Source: Corylus avellana (Eukaryota > Streptophyta > Magnoliopsida > Fagales > Betulaceae). From it: DNA of 64,000 nucleotides. Positions 1 to 11,755 of this stretch are shown here, one piece after another (position 1 is the first letter of the stretch; the number at the start of each line of letters is the position of its first letter). Where the stretch lies: the NCBI RefSeq assembly GCF_901000735.1, contig NC_081545.1, positions 17,740,758-17,804,757 on the forward strand, in the 5' to 3' direction. The notes under the pieces are model-generated. The model searched no databases. It was not told the DNA's origin and saw nothing but the letters and a program-made list of their open reading frames with translations. The position numbers were made by a program, and so were the translations under genes.

Positions 1-655
1 ATTCAAACAATAATATCAAGAGATCAACCAAAACCCCCAAGACTCCTAATATGCCATTCAAACAATAATATTAGGAAATCAACCAAAACCTCCATGACTC
101 CTAATATGTCATTCAAACAATAATATTAGGAAATCAACCAAAACCCCCAAGACTCCTAATATGCCATTCAAACAATAATATCAAGTATGTCATTCAAACA
201 ATAATATTAGGAAATCAACCAAAACCCCCAAGACTCCTAATATGCCATTCAAACAATAATATCAAGAAATCAACCAAAACCCCCAAGACTCCTAATATAC
301 CATTCAAACAATAATATTAGGAAATCAACCAAAACCTCAAAGACTCCTAATATGCCATTCAAACAATAATATCAAGAAATCAAACAAAAGCCTAAAAATT
401 AACAAATAATATGACATTCAAACAATAATATCAAGAAATCAAACAAAAGCCTAAAAATTAACAAATAATATGCCATTCAAACAATAATATCAAGAAATCA
501 ACCAAAACCCCCAAGACTCCTTATATGCCATTCAAACAATAATATCAAGAAATCAACCAAAACCCCCAAGACTCCTAATATGCCATTCAAACAATAATAT
601 CAAGAAATCAAACAAAAGCCTAAAAATTAACAAATAATATGCCATTCAAACAATA
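1..655. repeat. 55-bp minisatellite array, C1 copy (cut by window start)
   Basis: About a dozen tandem units of roughly 55 bp, each opening with ATTCAAACAATAATAT and ending CTCCTAATATGCC or GTC. Variant units of 59 bp carry AAGCCTAAAAATTAA instead of the AAACCCCCAAGA block. One unit near position 181 is truncated. The stretch from about 236 onward is nearly collinear with 7960-8440, so this is the other haplotype of the end of the larger array. Confidence 0.93.
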
Positions 656-1147
656 ATGGTTGCAGGAAATCAAACAAAAGCTAAACAAATTTGAGAAATT
701 AAAATGGGTTTCTTTTCACTCCTATATCAAATTTCTCAAACATCAAATTTGAGAAATTTGAGTATATACCTGCAGTATAGTATTGGAGAGGGGGAGAGTG
801 TCGGAGAGTCACCTGGGTTCGACGCCGCCGGAGTGACAGAGGCCGCCGGGAGGGAGACAACGCCGGCCAACGTAGAAGAGAGGAAACGAGCGGGGGAGAG
901 AGGAGGCAGGGCGCACACGTGGGAGGAGCTAGAAGCAGAAATGCATCAACGCCGGAGGAGAACCAAACGGCCGGAGGAGGAAGAGAGAAAAAAATCACTG
1001 TTTGGGAGGGGATACACGGTGCTGGCGCGCTGGACTGGAGGGAAAGAAAAGGAAGAAGAAAAAGAAGAGGGAAAAAGAGGAGAACTTTGGAGGAGAAGCA
1101 GGTACTCGTGCAGCAGGGGAAAAAAATTCAAAAAAAATAATATTTTC
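656..1147. other. GA- and GC-rich segment after the array, no gene supported
   Basis: It starts with a small hairpin (AAATTTCTCAAA with its reverse complement nearby, about 728-765) and continues as a purine-rich, CCGG-rich block that is open in several frames on both strands. The longest frame (704-1228, 174 aa) is low-complexity Lys/Glu/Arg. The C2 counterpart breaks the frames with indels. It is probably internal sequence of a transposon rather than a gene. Confidence 0.5.
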
Positions 1148-1219
1148 CAACTTAGTAACGTGCCACGGGTGGCACGTTACCAATTGGTAACGTGCCACAC
1201 GTGGCACGTTACTAAGTTG
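1148..1219. repeat. Nested perfect palindrome, C1 allele
   Basis: Outer arms of 19 bp (CAACTTAGTAACGTGCCAC at 1148-1166 and its exact reverse complement at 1201-1219) enclose a second perfect palindrome built on GTGGCACGTTACC/GGTAACGTGCCAC. The C2 allele at 8949-8986 has only one simple palindrome here. The AACGTG/CACGTT motif is the same as in the subterminal repeats near 2145-2339. Confidence 0.85.
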
Positions 1220-2144
1220 CTAAAATAATAGTTTTTGAATCTTTTTTTTAAAAAAATATATATATAGTGTCAAAAAATGTATATTGTGTCGAAAAATATA
1301 TATATATAGTGCCGGAAAAACACTTGTTGGACTAGGATTTTATTCTATAAAAAATTGTGTCGGAAAAACTTCTTCCATCCGGATGTATAAAATTGTCATA
1401 TACAGAGACTAAAACTATATTGTTTCGACTTGAGGGAACGAACTTAAATAAATGCATAATCACATAGAAATATATAATTTGTTTTTTACATATTATAAGA
1501 AGAATTTTAAAACTTTTGGGGCCCCCCAATGGTATATGTGAGTCTGCCCATGGTCATATAATTATTCTAATCCATTACTTGCTGAAATGGGTTACCAATT
1601 TTTAAATAATGTCTTTCTTGATTTTATGTATTTTTTCCTACATTTTTTATAGGGGTATTTTTATCATTTTAGTTCAAAGAGGGTTACCTTACAAACTTTT
1701 TTTGTAGTTTGAGTAGATATTAATGCAATATTTAATTTGAGAGATATTAAAAAGTGAGTGTTAGCTAGTTTCAAGATTTTTTTTTTCTTTCAAATTTTTA
1801 AATAAATTGACAACATGCATATACTAAAATGATTTATTTAGTTTTCATAATAATTTTGTTATATTTTATAATAACATATACTAAAGTAGCTACGAAGAGA
1901 TCCAATTGTTGCTCAAGTACAAATTAAATTATTCATATTATTGCACTAGTATATAGATAAAGCTTTCCATTTGATATATTTATCATATTGTAATGATAAT
2001 TAATCTATTCAATTGTGATTTTTAGAAATAATATTCTAGACTATATACAGAGTTGCTAGTATTTTTCTAAATACATATATATATTTTTAAAATAACAAAT
2101 ATGTAACCGAATAATATTAATGGAATTAATTAATTTGACAAAAA
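1220..2144. other. AT-rich sequence without a recognisable gene
   Basis: The segment holds short TA runs and poly-T tracts and no coding frame of note. It is nearly identical to 8987-9926 in C2. Confidence 0.5.
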
Positions 2145-2339
2145 ATTAGCAACGTGTCAGTTTGACACGTTACAAATTAGTAACGTGCCAAAATGACACG
2201 TTACAAATTTGTAACATGTCATTTTGGCACGTTACTAATTTGTAACGTGTGGAATTTTACACGTTACTAAAATAATTAGTAACGTTCCAAAAAGTAATGA
2301 ATAGTTAACACGTTACTAACCAAAATAATTTTTGTAGTG
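2145..2339. repeat. CACTA-like subterminal repeats and terminal end, C1 copy
   Basis: A cluster of short inverted motifs (TTAGTAACGTGNCA with TGNCACGTTACTAA) runs up to a terminal TTTTTGTAGTG at 2329-2339. GTAGTG is the reverse complement of CACTAC, the usual CACTA-superfamily terminus. The matching left terminus was not found. The array, GC-rich block and palindromes may all be interior to one element, but that is inference. C1 has fewer palindromic units than C2. Confidence 0.5.
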
Positions 2340-2530
2340 TCCCAAAGTTGATCCCATGGTTGCTCTGGTGGGTTGCCAACTGCCTCTCCTTTGTAAATGT
2401 TGTAGACAAGCGTCCCATCTCAACTTGAAGAGCTGCCAACTGTTGTCCTTGCTGGGTGAGGACTTCCATAATTCGGCCGTAGCCAGGGCTACCAGGCTAT
2501 GACGATAAGGCCTCATCTGATGAGTGCCCT
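2340..2530 (-). pseudogene. LTR-retrotransposon gag-like fragment, C1 copy
   Basis: The minus strand encodes a short open segment (Met at 2516, motif MRPYRHSLVALATAEL) in unusually GC-balanced sequence for this region. It runs straight into the CACTA-like terminus and has no downstream protease or polymerase. The composition and style fit the N-terminal part of a plant retrotransposon gag, but the assignment is weak. The same fragment is at 10186-10376. Confidence 0.35.
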
Positions 2531-3419
2531 CTTGTTGCCGATCGTCGAGCTCATGGTTCTCAGGGAGCTGTGGCTACCCCGCAAAGATGTAACCCGCTTG
2601 CGTTGAAGGTGAAAGGTAACAAATTATTAATGCATCGCTATTCAATTGCGAAAGGCGACGTATGAATAATGTTATTGTTCACACATCGCTATTCACGCGT
2701 GAACAGTGATATATGAATAGTAACACTATTCAAATGTCTCTATTTTTTTAATATGAACATTTGAACAGTAAAACACCTCAAATTAGTGACATTTACCCTC
2801 CCCAAAAAAATGTAATGATAAAACTAGAAAAAATAAGTTTTAATTAACCATTTTACATAGAAGTTTAGATAAATTATTATGGATACAATAAGCAAAGAGA
2901 AATGCATTTCTTACATTTCCGATACCTCTCTAGCTATCTCTGTTATTTTTTTAATTAACTATTAGTTCATTTGAAAAAAATAAATATATAAAAAATAGAC
3001 AAAAAATATGTACATGCAGCAAAGGGCAAAACAAAGATAGTGGTGCCTCGGTGTTTGGTCCAGCGGAATCCCATCAGCGTCTTTCACAGGAAAGAAGAAT
3101 AATAATGCAGCTGAAAATATCAAAGAGGGTCTTCCCTTGTTACCATAAATGCACTAAAGAGCAGGAATGCTTGAGCAGGATTTCACATGGGACTCTCCTT
3201 CTCTCACGTCACCCCCACGGCATCAAACAAAATTCCAATAATACAAGAGAGAGACACAGAGAGAGAGAGAGAGGGACTGGTGAAAACTTTAAACCAGTGG
3301 GGCGTTGAGGTGAGAAACAAATCAAGAAAAAAAGGCCAAAGCTTAAAAATTCCTAAAGCAATAAATAACTTGGGAGGTTCCACGTATTTTGTTTGTATAA
3401 TTAGGGAGTAGGTATCGAT
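2531..3419. other. Upstream region of the MADS gene, C1 copy
   Basis: It contains short inverted segments (GCTATTCACGCGTGAACAGTGA, about 2688-2710) and a GA-rich stretch at 3243-3275. The segment ending GTTGAG at 3309, before GTGAGAAAC, could be the 3' end of a non-coding first exon (see the C2 entry at 11090-11155). Nothing else is recognised. Confidence 0.4.
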
Positions 3420-3905
3420 TGGTCTTTGTTGGTAGCAACATTTTTGCGATTCGTAAGAGTCAATTAAGTCGATTAATTAACTGACTTCGTATCGACAAAG
3501 AATATTTTTGACTTTTTCAGTTAATCGGTTAGTCGGTTAAATCAGTTACAAGTTTTTATATTAAGATTTATTAATTTCCTTATAACTATAAAATTAGTTA
3601 AAAATATGTTTTATAAATGAAAAGAAAAAATTAAATTCATGAAACATAGACCAAAATGACAACCACAAATCAGTTGGACAAACACAATAAGAAAAGTTAA
3701 TAAATAAAATTCAAAATTTAATTGAAAAATCGGCTAATTAAGTCGGTTAACCGATAAAAAAAAAAATTATACTGCCGACCGAACCAAACCAAACCAACGT
3801 CGAAACAATATTTTTATTTCGTCTATAGACCGCCAAAAGTCAATTTTCGGTCGGTGACGGTTCAGTGGCAGTCGATAAGCAGTCGGTAAGCAATAAACGG
3901 TTACT
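3420..3905. repeat. Dispersed-repeat-like AT-rich segment, C1 copy
   Basis: The segment contains repeated TTAATCGGTT / GTCGGTTAA words and their complements, ending with GGTCGGTGACGGTTCAGT. The word structure suggests an old non-autonomous transposon. No target duplication was identified. The C2 copy (about 11268-11755) differs by a CAAAC/AACCA repeat expansion. Confidence 0.35.
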
Positions 3906-4217
3906 CTACCAGCCTTATATGTATAATATATCTTCGCAATCCTACATTAGTTTAGCAGTTGAGGGCAACCTAGCCTAAGCTCACGTATCAACCCTATCTA
4001 AAAGTCACTTTCAGAAAGACCCTATTATTATCACCCTCCCTTTCTCCCCCCATACATGAAGGCCTTTTCCATCTTTATTGTTAATTGAACATTAAATTAT
4101 ACTATTAATTGCATGACTAGCATTTGTGCATGACCAATAAAATTTTATTATTTCCCTAGCTTATATATCCCCAACATTGTGAGATGGATGATGGTTGGAA
4201 GGTCTATTTTTCCTGTT

Positions 4218-4225
4218 TATAAATA
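4218..4225 (+). promoter_or_regulatory. TATA box candidate, MADS gene, C1 copy
   Basis: TATAAATA lies 167 bp upstream of the ATG at 4392 and is identical in the C2 copy. Its placement suits transcription starting around 4250, unless the gene has a 5'UTR intron, in which case this motif is intronic. Confidence 0.4.
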
Positions 4226-4391
4226 CCCACGTACGTAAAAGACCAACCCACTTCCATTTTCTGGACAATAAAAGGAAAATAAAAAATAAATAAAAAACTG
4301 CTGCTGAACAACACCAAAGAATTTGTTTAAAAGTTTCCATTCCTGGTAACAGCAACATCAGCTTGGTTTTGCTTATTTTCAAGCTTGAAGC

Positions 4392-4618
4392 ATGGCGTTT
4401 TCCGATCAAACACCGGAGGGATCTTCGCAGAGAAAAATGGGGAGAGGCAAAATTGAAATAAAGAGGATCGAAAACACCACAAATCGGCAAGTCACCTTTT
4501 GCAAGCGCCGCAACGGGTTACTGAAAAAAGCCTATGAATTATCTGTTCTTTGCGATGCTGAAATTGCACTCATCGTCTTCTCCAACCGTGGCCGCCTCTA
4601 TGAGTATGCTAACAGCAG
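4392..4618 (+). CDS. SHP1: MADS-box exon 1, partial allelic copy of the SHP1-like gene
   Basis: This exon encodes a 15-residue N-terminal extension and then a complete MADS domain ([18 protein letters not shown] onward) and stops at a GT donor at 4619. It encodes exactly the same protein as exon 1 at 12245-12471. The contig ends 830 bp later inside intron 1, so no further exon exists in C1. Because surrounding sequence is collinear with C2 for over 5 kb, I read this as the second haplotype of one gene and not as a paralogue or truncated gene. Confidence 0.9.
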
Positions 4619-5445
4619 GTTTTTAACTCTTTCACCTTCAACTCCCACTTCATGTGTGTTTTCTTTCTATGCTTTGCTTTTGCTCACAATATTCTAACTA
4701 TATTTTTCTAACAAAGGGTATTTTTGTTTCAAATCCAACATATTTTGCTTCAATATATTCGATAGATCTTTAAGTTCTTCTCACTTTTCTTGCTCTCCTG
4801 ATTTGTTCTTTTTCTTTTCTTTCTTCATGTTTTTGATACTTGACTTATCTCTATATATGCTCCTGCTTTTGCAACTTAGTATGAGAAGATGATCATTTCG
4901 TGCAGTTAAGATTGAAGATTGAGTTTTCCTCCCAACAAGATTCAGTTGTCTTTGTTTGTTTGTTTTCCTTTATGGATTTTTGTTTTCCATTTTAATTTGC
5001 TTCTCTGATTCCCAGCTCTTTTGTTTGATTGATAACGAAGATCTGTTAGTAATAGATGGAAATGAAAGTGGTGGTGTAATAGTGTAGTGGTTGGTTGAGA
5101 GCAACAGTTTAGGGTTACAAAGATCTATCGCCTTCCTTGTATCTCCCTTGTGGTTAAACTCTCCCATTTCCTCTCTCTCTCTCTCCATCCATCCTTCCAT
5201 CCGTACATGTCATCAATGAGCCTTAAAATTTTGTGTGGGACAAATTTGTGACACTCTCATTACATTACATCGATCTCTTGAGCCCTCGTTCATAAGATGT
5301 CAGTGCAACAATTAACAAGACATTGAAACATAAAGGAGCTATCAAATTGGAGATTAGCTTTTCAATACTCTTAAATGATCTCGTGAACTATATATGAAAC
5401 ATCTTCAAAGCTGCATCATAAGGGTCAATAGGGTCTCAAACATTT
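4619..5445 (+). other. Start of MADS intron 1, C1 copy
   Basis: The sequence is collinear with 12472-13302, with small differences such as the length of a CT microsatellite near 5172. It ends abruptly at the N gap in the middle of the intron. Confidence 0.85.
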
Positions 5446-5545
5446 NNNNNNNNNNNNNNNNNNNNNNNNNNNNNNNNNNNNNNNNNNNNNNNNNNNNNNN
5501 NNNNNNNNNNNNNNNNNNNNNNNNNNNNNNNNNNNNNNNNNNNNN
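5446..5545. other. Assembly gap (100 N)
   Basis: This is a fixed-length gap of unknown true size. The sequences either side are not neighbours: the left flank continues at 13303 and the right flank lies inside the minisatellite array. Confidence 0.99.
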
Positions 5546-8440
5546 AATATTAGGAAATCAACCAAAACCTCCATGACTCCTAATATGTCATTCAAACAAT
5601 AATATTAGGAAATCAACCAAAACCTCCATGACTCCTAATATGTCATTCAAACAATAATATCAAGAGATCAACCAAAACCCCCAAGACTCCTAATATGCCA
5701 TTCAAGCAATAATATTAGGAAATCAACCAAAACCCCCAAGACTCCTAGTATGCCATTCAAGCAATAATATTAGGAAATCAACCAAAACCTCCATGACTCC
5801 TAATATGTCATTCAAACAATAATATCAAGAAATCAACCAAAAGCCTAAAAATTAACTCCTAATATGCCATTCAAACCATAATATCAAGAGATCAACCAAA
5901 ACCCTCAAGACTCCTAATATGCCATTCAAGCAATAATATTAGGAAATCAACCAAAACCTCCAAGACTCCTAATATGCCATTCAAACAATAATATCAAGAA
6001 ATCAACCAAAACCCCCAAGACTCCTAATATGCCATTCAAACAATAATATCAAGAAATCAAACAAAACCCCCAAGACTCCTAATATGCCATTCAAACAATA
6101 ATATTAGGAAATCAACCAAAACCTCCATGACTCCTAATATGTCATTCAAACAATAATATCAAGAGATCAACCAAAACCCCCAAGACTCCTAATATGCCAT
6201 TCAAGCAATAATATTAGGAAATCAACCAAAACCCCCAAGACTCCTAGTATGCCATTCAAGCAATAATATTAGGAAATCAACCAAAACCTCCATGACTCCT
6301 AATATGTCATTCAAACAATAATATCAAGAAATCAAACAAAAGCCTAAAAATTAACTCCTAATATGCCATTCAAACAATAATATTAGGAAATCAAGCAAAA
6401 CCCCCAAGACTCCTAATATGCCATTCAAACAATAATATCAAGAAATCAAACAAAACCCCCAAGACTCCTAATATGCCATTTAAACAATAATATCAAGAAA
6501 TCAAGCAAAACCCCCAAGACTCCTAATATGCCATTCAAACAATAATATCAAGAGATCAAGCAAAACCCCCAAGACTCCTAATATGCCATTCAAACAATAA
6601 TATTAGGAAATCAACCAAAACCTCCATGACTCCTAATATGTCATTCAAACAATAATATTAGGAAATCAACCAAAACCTCCATGACTCCTAATATGTCATT
6701 CAAACAATAATATCAAGAGATCAACCAAAACCCCCAAGACTCCTAATATGCCATTCAAGCAATAATATTAGGAAATCAACCAAAACCCCCAAGACTCCTA
6801 GTATGCCATTCAAGCAATAATATTAGGAAATCAACCAAAACCTCCATGACTCCTAATATGTCATTCAAACAATAATATCAAGAAATCAAACAAAAGCCTA
6901 AAAATTAACTCCTAATATGCCATTCAAACAATAATATTAGGAAATGAAGCAAAACCCCCAAGACTCCTAATATGCCATTCAAACAATAATATCAAGAAAT
7001 CAAGCAAAACCCCCAAGACTCCTAATATGCCATTCAAACAATAATATCAAGAGATCAACCAAAACCCCCAAGACTCCTAATATGCCATTCAAACAATAAT
7101 ATTAGGAAATCAACCAAAACCTCCATGACTCCTAGTATGTCATTGAAGCAATAATATTAGGAAATCAACCAAAACCTCCATGACTCCTAATATGTCATTC
7201 AAACAATAATATCAAGAGATCAACCAAAACCCCCAAGACTCCTAATATGCCATTCAAGCAATAATATTAGGAAATCAACCAAAACCTCCAAGACTCCTAA
7301 TATGCCATTCAAACAATAATATCAAGAAATCAACCAAAACCCCCAAGACTCCTAATATGCCATTCAAACAATAATATCAAGAGATCAACCAAAACCCCCA
7401 AGACTCCTAATATGCCATTCAAACAATAATATTAGGAAATCAACCAAAACGTCCATGACTCCTAATATGTCATTCAAACAATAATATTAGGAAATCAACC
7501 AAAACCTCCATGACTCCTAATATGTCATTCAAACAATAATATCAAGAGATCAACCAAAACCCCCAAGACTCCTAATATGCCATTCAAGCAATAATATTAG
7601 GAAATCAACCAAAACCCCCAAGACTCCTAGTATGCCATTCAAGCAATAATATTAGGAAATCAACCAAAACCTCCATGACTCCTAATATGTCATTCAAACA
7701 ATAATATTAAGAAATCAAACAAAAGCCTAAAAATTAACTCCTAATATGCCATTCAAACAATAATATTAGGAAATCAAGCAAAACCCCCAAGACTCCTAAT
7801 ATGCCATTCAAACAATAATATCAAGAAATCAAACAAAACCCCCAAGACTCCTAATATGCCATTCAAACAATAATATTAGGAAATCAACCAAAACCCTCAA
7901 GACTCCTAGTATGCCATTCAAGCAATAATATTAGGAAATCAACCAAAACCTCCATGACTCCTAATATGCCATTCAAACAATAATATCAAGAAATCAACCA
8001 AAACCCCCAAGACTCCTAATATGCCATTCAAACAATAATATCAAGAAATCAACCAAAACCCCCAAGACTCCTAATATACCATTCAAACAATAATATTAGG
8101 AAATCAACCAAAACCTCAAAGACTCCTAATATGCCATTCAAACAATAATATCAAGAAATCAAACAAAAGCCTAAAAATTAACAAATAATATGACATTCAA
8201 ACAATAATATCAAGAAATCAAACAAAAGCCTAAAAATTAACAAATAATATGCCATTCAAACAATAATATCAAGAAATCAACCAAAACCCCCAAGACTCCT
8301 TATATGCCATTCAAACAATAATATCAAGAAATCAACCAAAACCCCCAAGACTCCTAATATGCCATTCAAACAATAATATCAAGAAATCAAACAAAAGCCT
8401 AAAAATTAACAAATAATATGCCATTCAAACAATAATGGTT
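5546..8440. repeat. 55-bp minisatellite array with higher-order structure
   Basis: Roughly 52 tandem units of 55 bp, with 59-bp variants. Units vary at fixed places: TTAGG or TCAAG after AATAT, the CCCCCAAGA, CCTCCATGA or GCCTAAAAATTAA block, CTAAT or CTAGT, and GCC or GTC. One five-unit order recurs at about 5589, 6088, 6642 and 7472: TTAGG/CCTCCATG, TCAAGAG/CCCCC, TTAGG/CCCCC/CTAGT, TTAGG/CCTCCATG, then the 59-bp unit. This shows segmental amplification of multi-unit blocks. The left end is cut by the gap. The array ends about 3.8 kb upstream of the MADS start codon. Confidence 0.95.
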
Positions 8441-8948
8441 GCAGGAAATCAAACAAAAGCTAAACAAATTTGAGAAATTAAAATGGGTTTTTTTTCACTC
8501 CTATACCAAATTTCTCAAACATCAAATTTGAGAAATTTGAGTATATAGCTGCAGTATAGTATTGGAGAGGGAGACAGTGTCGGAGAGTCACCTGGGTTCG
8601 ACGCCGCCGGAGTGACAGAGGCCGTCGGGAGGGAGACAACGCCGGCCAACGTAGAAGAGAGGAAACGAGCGGGGGAGAGAGGAGGCAGGGCGCACGCGTG
8701 GGAGGAGCTAGATGCAGAAATGCAGCAACGCCGGAGAGTGAGAAACGCCGGAGGAGAACCAAACGGCCGGAGGAGGAAGAGAGAAAAAAAATCACTATTT
8801 GGGAGGGGATACACGGTGCTGGCGCGCTGGAGTACTGGAGGGAAAGAAAAGGAAGAAGAAAAAGAAGAGGAAAAAAAGAGGAGAAATTAATTTGGGGGAA
8901 AAGTCGTCGTGCGTGCAATGGTGTTCTCAAACTAAAAAAAATTTAAGT
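8441..8948. other. GA/GC-rich segment after the array, C2 copy
   Basis: The counterpart of 656-1147. Compared with C1 it has an insertion encoding extra Arg/Asn residues and other indels that change the reading frames. This argues against a conserved protein. Confidence 0.5.
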
Positions 8949-8986
8949 AACTTAGTAACGTGCCACGTGTGGCACGTTCCTAAGTT
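8949..8986. repeat. Simple palindrome around CACGTG, C2 allele
   Basis: AACTTAGTAACGTGCCAC is followed after 2 bp by its near-perfect reverse complement, with one mismatch. It contains a CACGTG core. It corresponds to the longer nested palindrome at 1148-1219 of C1. Confidence 0.75.
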
Positions 8987-9926
8987 GCTTAAAATTTTTT
9001 ATTTTGATTTTTTTTTTTTTAAAAAAAAAATATATATATATATATATAGTGTCAAAAAATGTATATTGTGTCGAAAAATATATATATATAGTGTCGGAAA
9101 AACGCTTGTTGGACTAGGATTTTATTCTGTAAAAAATTGTGTCGGAAAAACTTCTTCCATCTGGATGTATAAAATTGTCATATACAGAGACTAAAACTAT
9201 ATTGTTTCGACTTGAGGGAACGAACTTAAATAAATACATAATCACATAGAAGTATATAATTTGTCTTTTACATATTATAAGAAGAATTTTAAAACTTTTG
9301 GGGCCCCCCAATGGTATATGTGAGTCCGCCCATGGTCATATAATTATTCTAACCCATTACTTGCTGAAATGGGTTACCAATTTTTAAATAATGTCTTTCT
9401 TGATTTTATGTATTTTTCCCTACATTTTTTATAGGGGTATTTTTATCATTTTAGTTCAAAGAGGGTTACCTTACAAACTTTTTTTGTAGTTTGAGTAGAT
9501 ATTAATGCAATATTTAATTTGAGAGATATTAAAAAGTGAGTGTTAGCTAGTTTCAAGATTTTTTTTTTCTTTCAAATTTTTAAATAAATTGACAACATGC
9601 ATATACTAAAATGATTTATTTAGTTTTCATAATAATTTTGTTATATTTTATAATAACATATACTAAAGTAGCTACGAAGAGATCCAATTGTTGCTCAAGT
9701 ACAAATTAAATTATTCATATTATTGCACTAGTATATAGATAAAGCTTTCCATTTGATATATTTATCATATTGTAATGATAATTAATCTATTCAATTGTGA
9801 TTTTTAGAAATAATATTCTAGACTATATACAGAGTTGCTAGTATTTTTCTAAATACATATATATATTTTTAAAATAACAAATATGTAACCGAATAATATT
9901 AATGGAATTAATTAATTTGACAAAAA
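8987..9926. other. AT-rich sequence without a recognisable gene
   Basis: The counterpart of 1220-2144, with a longer TA microsatellite around 9030-9048. No gene is seen. Confidence 0.5.
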
Positions 9927-10185
9927 ATTAGCAACGTGTCAGTTTGACACGTTACAAATTAGTAACGTGCCAAAATGACACGTTACAAATTTGTAACGGG
10001 TCATTTTGGCACGTTACTAATTTGTAACGTGTCATTTTGGCACGTTACTAATTTGTAACATGTGAAATTTTACACGTTACTAAAATAATTAGTAACGTGT
10101 CACTCTTTGACACGTTACTAATTAGTAACGTTCCAAAAAGTAATGAATAGTTAACACGTTACTAACCAAAATAATTTTTGTAGTG
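9927..10185. repeat. CACTA-like subterminal repeats and terminal end, C2 copy
   Basis: A run of inverted AACGTGNCA / TGNCACGTT words ends in TTTTTGTAGTG at 10175-10185. Compared with C1 it carries two additional palindromic units, so the two haplotypes differ by unit number. The opposite terminus has not been found. Confidence 0.5.
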
Positions 10186-10376
10186 TCCCAGAGTTGATCC
10201 CATGGTTGCTCTGGTGGGTTGCCAACTGCCTCTCCTTTGTAAATGTTGTAGACAAGCGTCCCATCTCAACTTGAAGAGCTGCCAACTGTTGTCCTTGCTG
10301 GGTGAGGACTTCCATAATTCGGCCGTAGCCAGGGCTACCAGGCTATGACGATAAGGCCTCATCTGATGAGTGCCCT
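10186..10376 (-). pseudogene. LTR-retrotransposon gag-like fragment, C2 copy
   Basis: Same 66-codon minus-strand segment as at 2340-2530, immediately beyond the CACTA-like terminus. It is a fragment only, and no other retrotransposon domain is adjacent. Confidence 0.35.
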
Positions 10377-11089
10377 CTTGTTGCCGATCGTCGAGCTCAT
10401 GGTTCTCAGGGAGCTGTGGCTACCCCGCAAAGATGTAACCCGCTTGCGTTGAAGGTGAAAGGTAACAAATTATTAATGCATTGCTATTCACGTGCGAAAG
10501 GCGACGTATGAATAATGTTATTGTTCACACATCGCTATTCACGCGTGAACAGTGACATATGAATAGTAACACTATTCAAATGTCTCTATTTTTTGAATAT
10601 GAACATTTGAACAGTAAAACACCTCAAATTAGTGACATTTACCCTCCCCAAAAAAATGTAATGATAAAACTAGAAAAAATGAGTTTTAATTAACCATTAT
10701 ACATAGAAGTTTAGATAAATTATTATGGATACAATAAGCAAAGAGAAATGCATTTCTTACATTTCCGATACCTCTCTAGCTATCTCTGTTATTTTTTTAA
10801 TTAACTATTAATTCATTTGAAAAAAATAAATATATAAAAAATAGACAAAAAATATGTCCATGCAGCAAAGGGCAAAACAAAGATAGTGGTGCCTCGGTGT
10901 TTGGTCCAGCGGAATCCCATCAGCGTCTTTCACAGGAAAGAAGAATAATAATGCAGCTGAAAATATCAAAGAGGGTCTTCCCTTGTTACCATAAATGCAC
11001 TAAAGAGCAGGAATGCTTGAGCAGGATTTCACATGGGACTCTCCTTCTCTCACGTCACCCCCACGGCATCAAACAAAATTCCAATAATA
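10377..11089. other. Far-upstream region of the MADS gene, C2 copy
   Basis: It contains short inverted GCTATTCACG / CGTGAACAGTG words and otherwise no recognised feature. It is collinear with 2531-3242. Confidence 0.4.
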
Positions 11090-11155
11090 CAAGAGAGAGA
11101 CACAGAGAGAGAGAGAGAGGGACTGGTGAAAACTTTAAACCAGTGGGGCGTTGAG
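11090..11155 (+). other. Possible non-coding first exon of the MADS gene
   Basis: A GA-repeat leader-like stretch and a small hairpin (ACTGGT ... ACCAGT) end in GTTGAG at 11155, followed by a good donor (GTGAGAAAC). A good acceptor (pyrimidine-rich, ending TTTTCAAG at 12236) lies 8 bp before the ATG. AG-clade genes commonly have an intron in the 5'UTR, so this exon pair is plausible. It competes with the simple TATA-box model at 12071 and is inference only. Confidence 0.3.
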
Positions 11156-11267
11156 GTGAGAAACAAATCAAGAAAAAAAGGCCAAAGCTTAAAAATTCCT
11201 AAAGCAATAAATAACTTGGGAGGTTCCACGTATTTTGTTTGTATAATTAGGGAGTAGGTATCGATTG

Positions 11268-11755
11268 GTCTTTGTTGGTAGCAACATTTTTGCGATTCGT
11301 AAGAGTCAATTAAGTCGATTAATTAACTGACTTCATATCGATAAAGAATATTTTTGACTTTTTCAGTTAATCGGTTAGTCGGTTAAATCATTTATAAGTT
11401 TTTGTATTAAGATTTATTAATTTCCTTGTAACTATAAAATTAGTTAAAAATATGTTTTATAAATGTAAAGAAAAAATTAAATTCATGAAACATAGATCAA
11501 AATGACAACCACAAATCAGTTGGACAAACACAATAAGAAAAGTTAATAAATAAAATTCAAAATTTAATTGAAAAATCGGCTAATTAAGTCGGTTAACCAA
11601 TAAAAAAAAATTATACTGCCGACCAAACCAAACCAAACCAAACCAAACCAACGTCGAAACAATATTTTTATTCCGTCTATAGACCGCCAAAAGTCAATTT
11701 TCGGTCGGTGACGGTTCAGTGGCAGTCGATAAGCAATCGGTAAGCAATAAACGGT
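11268..11755. repeat. Dispersed-repeat-like AT-rich segment, C2 copy
   Basis: The counterpart of 3420-3905, with an expanded AACCA tract near 11625-11650. Confidence 0.35.

Noticed and set aside
704..1228. 174-codon open frame after the minisatellite
   Set aside because: It is low-complexity Lys/Glu/Arg from purine-rich DNA and is open on both strands. The allelic sequence in C2 shifts the frame.
5394..5576. Open frames crossing N gaps (also 22323-22544, 29543-29800, 44147-44535)
   Set aside because: They exist only because N is read as any residue, and the flanks are not true neighbours.
5546..8440. A CRISPR-like array
   Set aside because: Units are contiguous 55-bp repeats without unique spacers, in a plant nuclear context.
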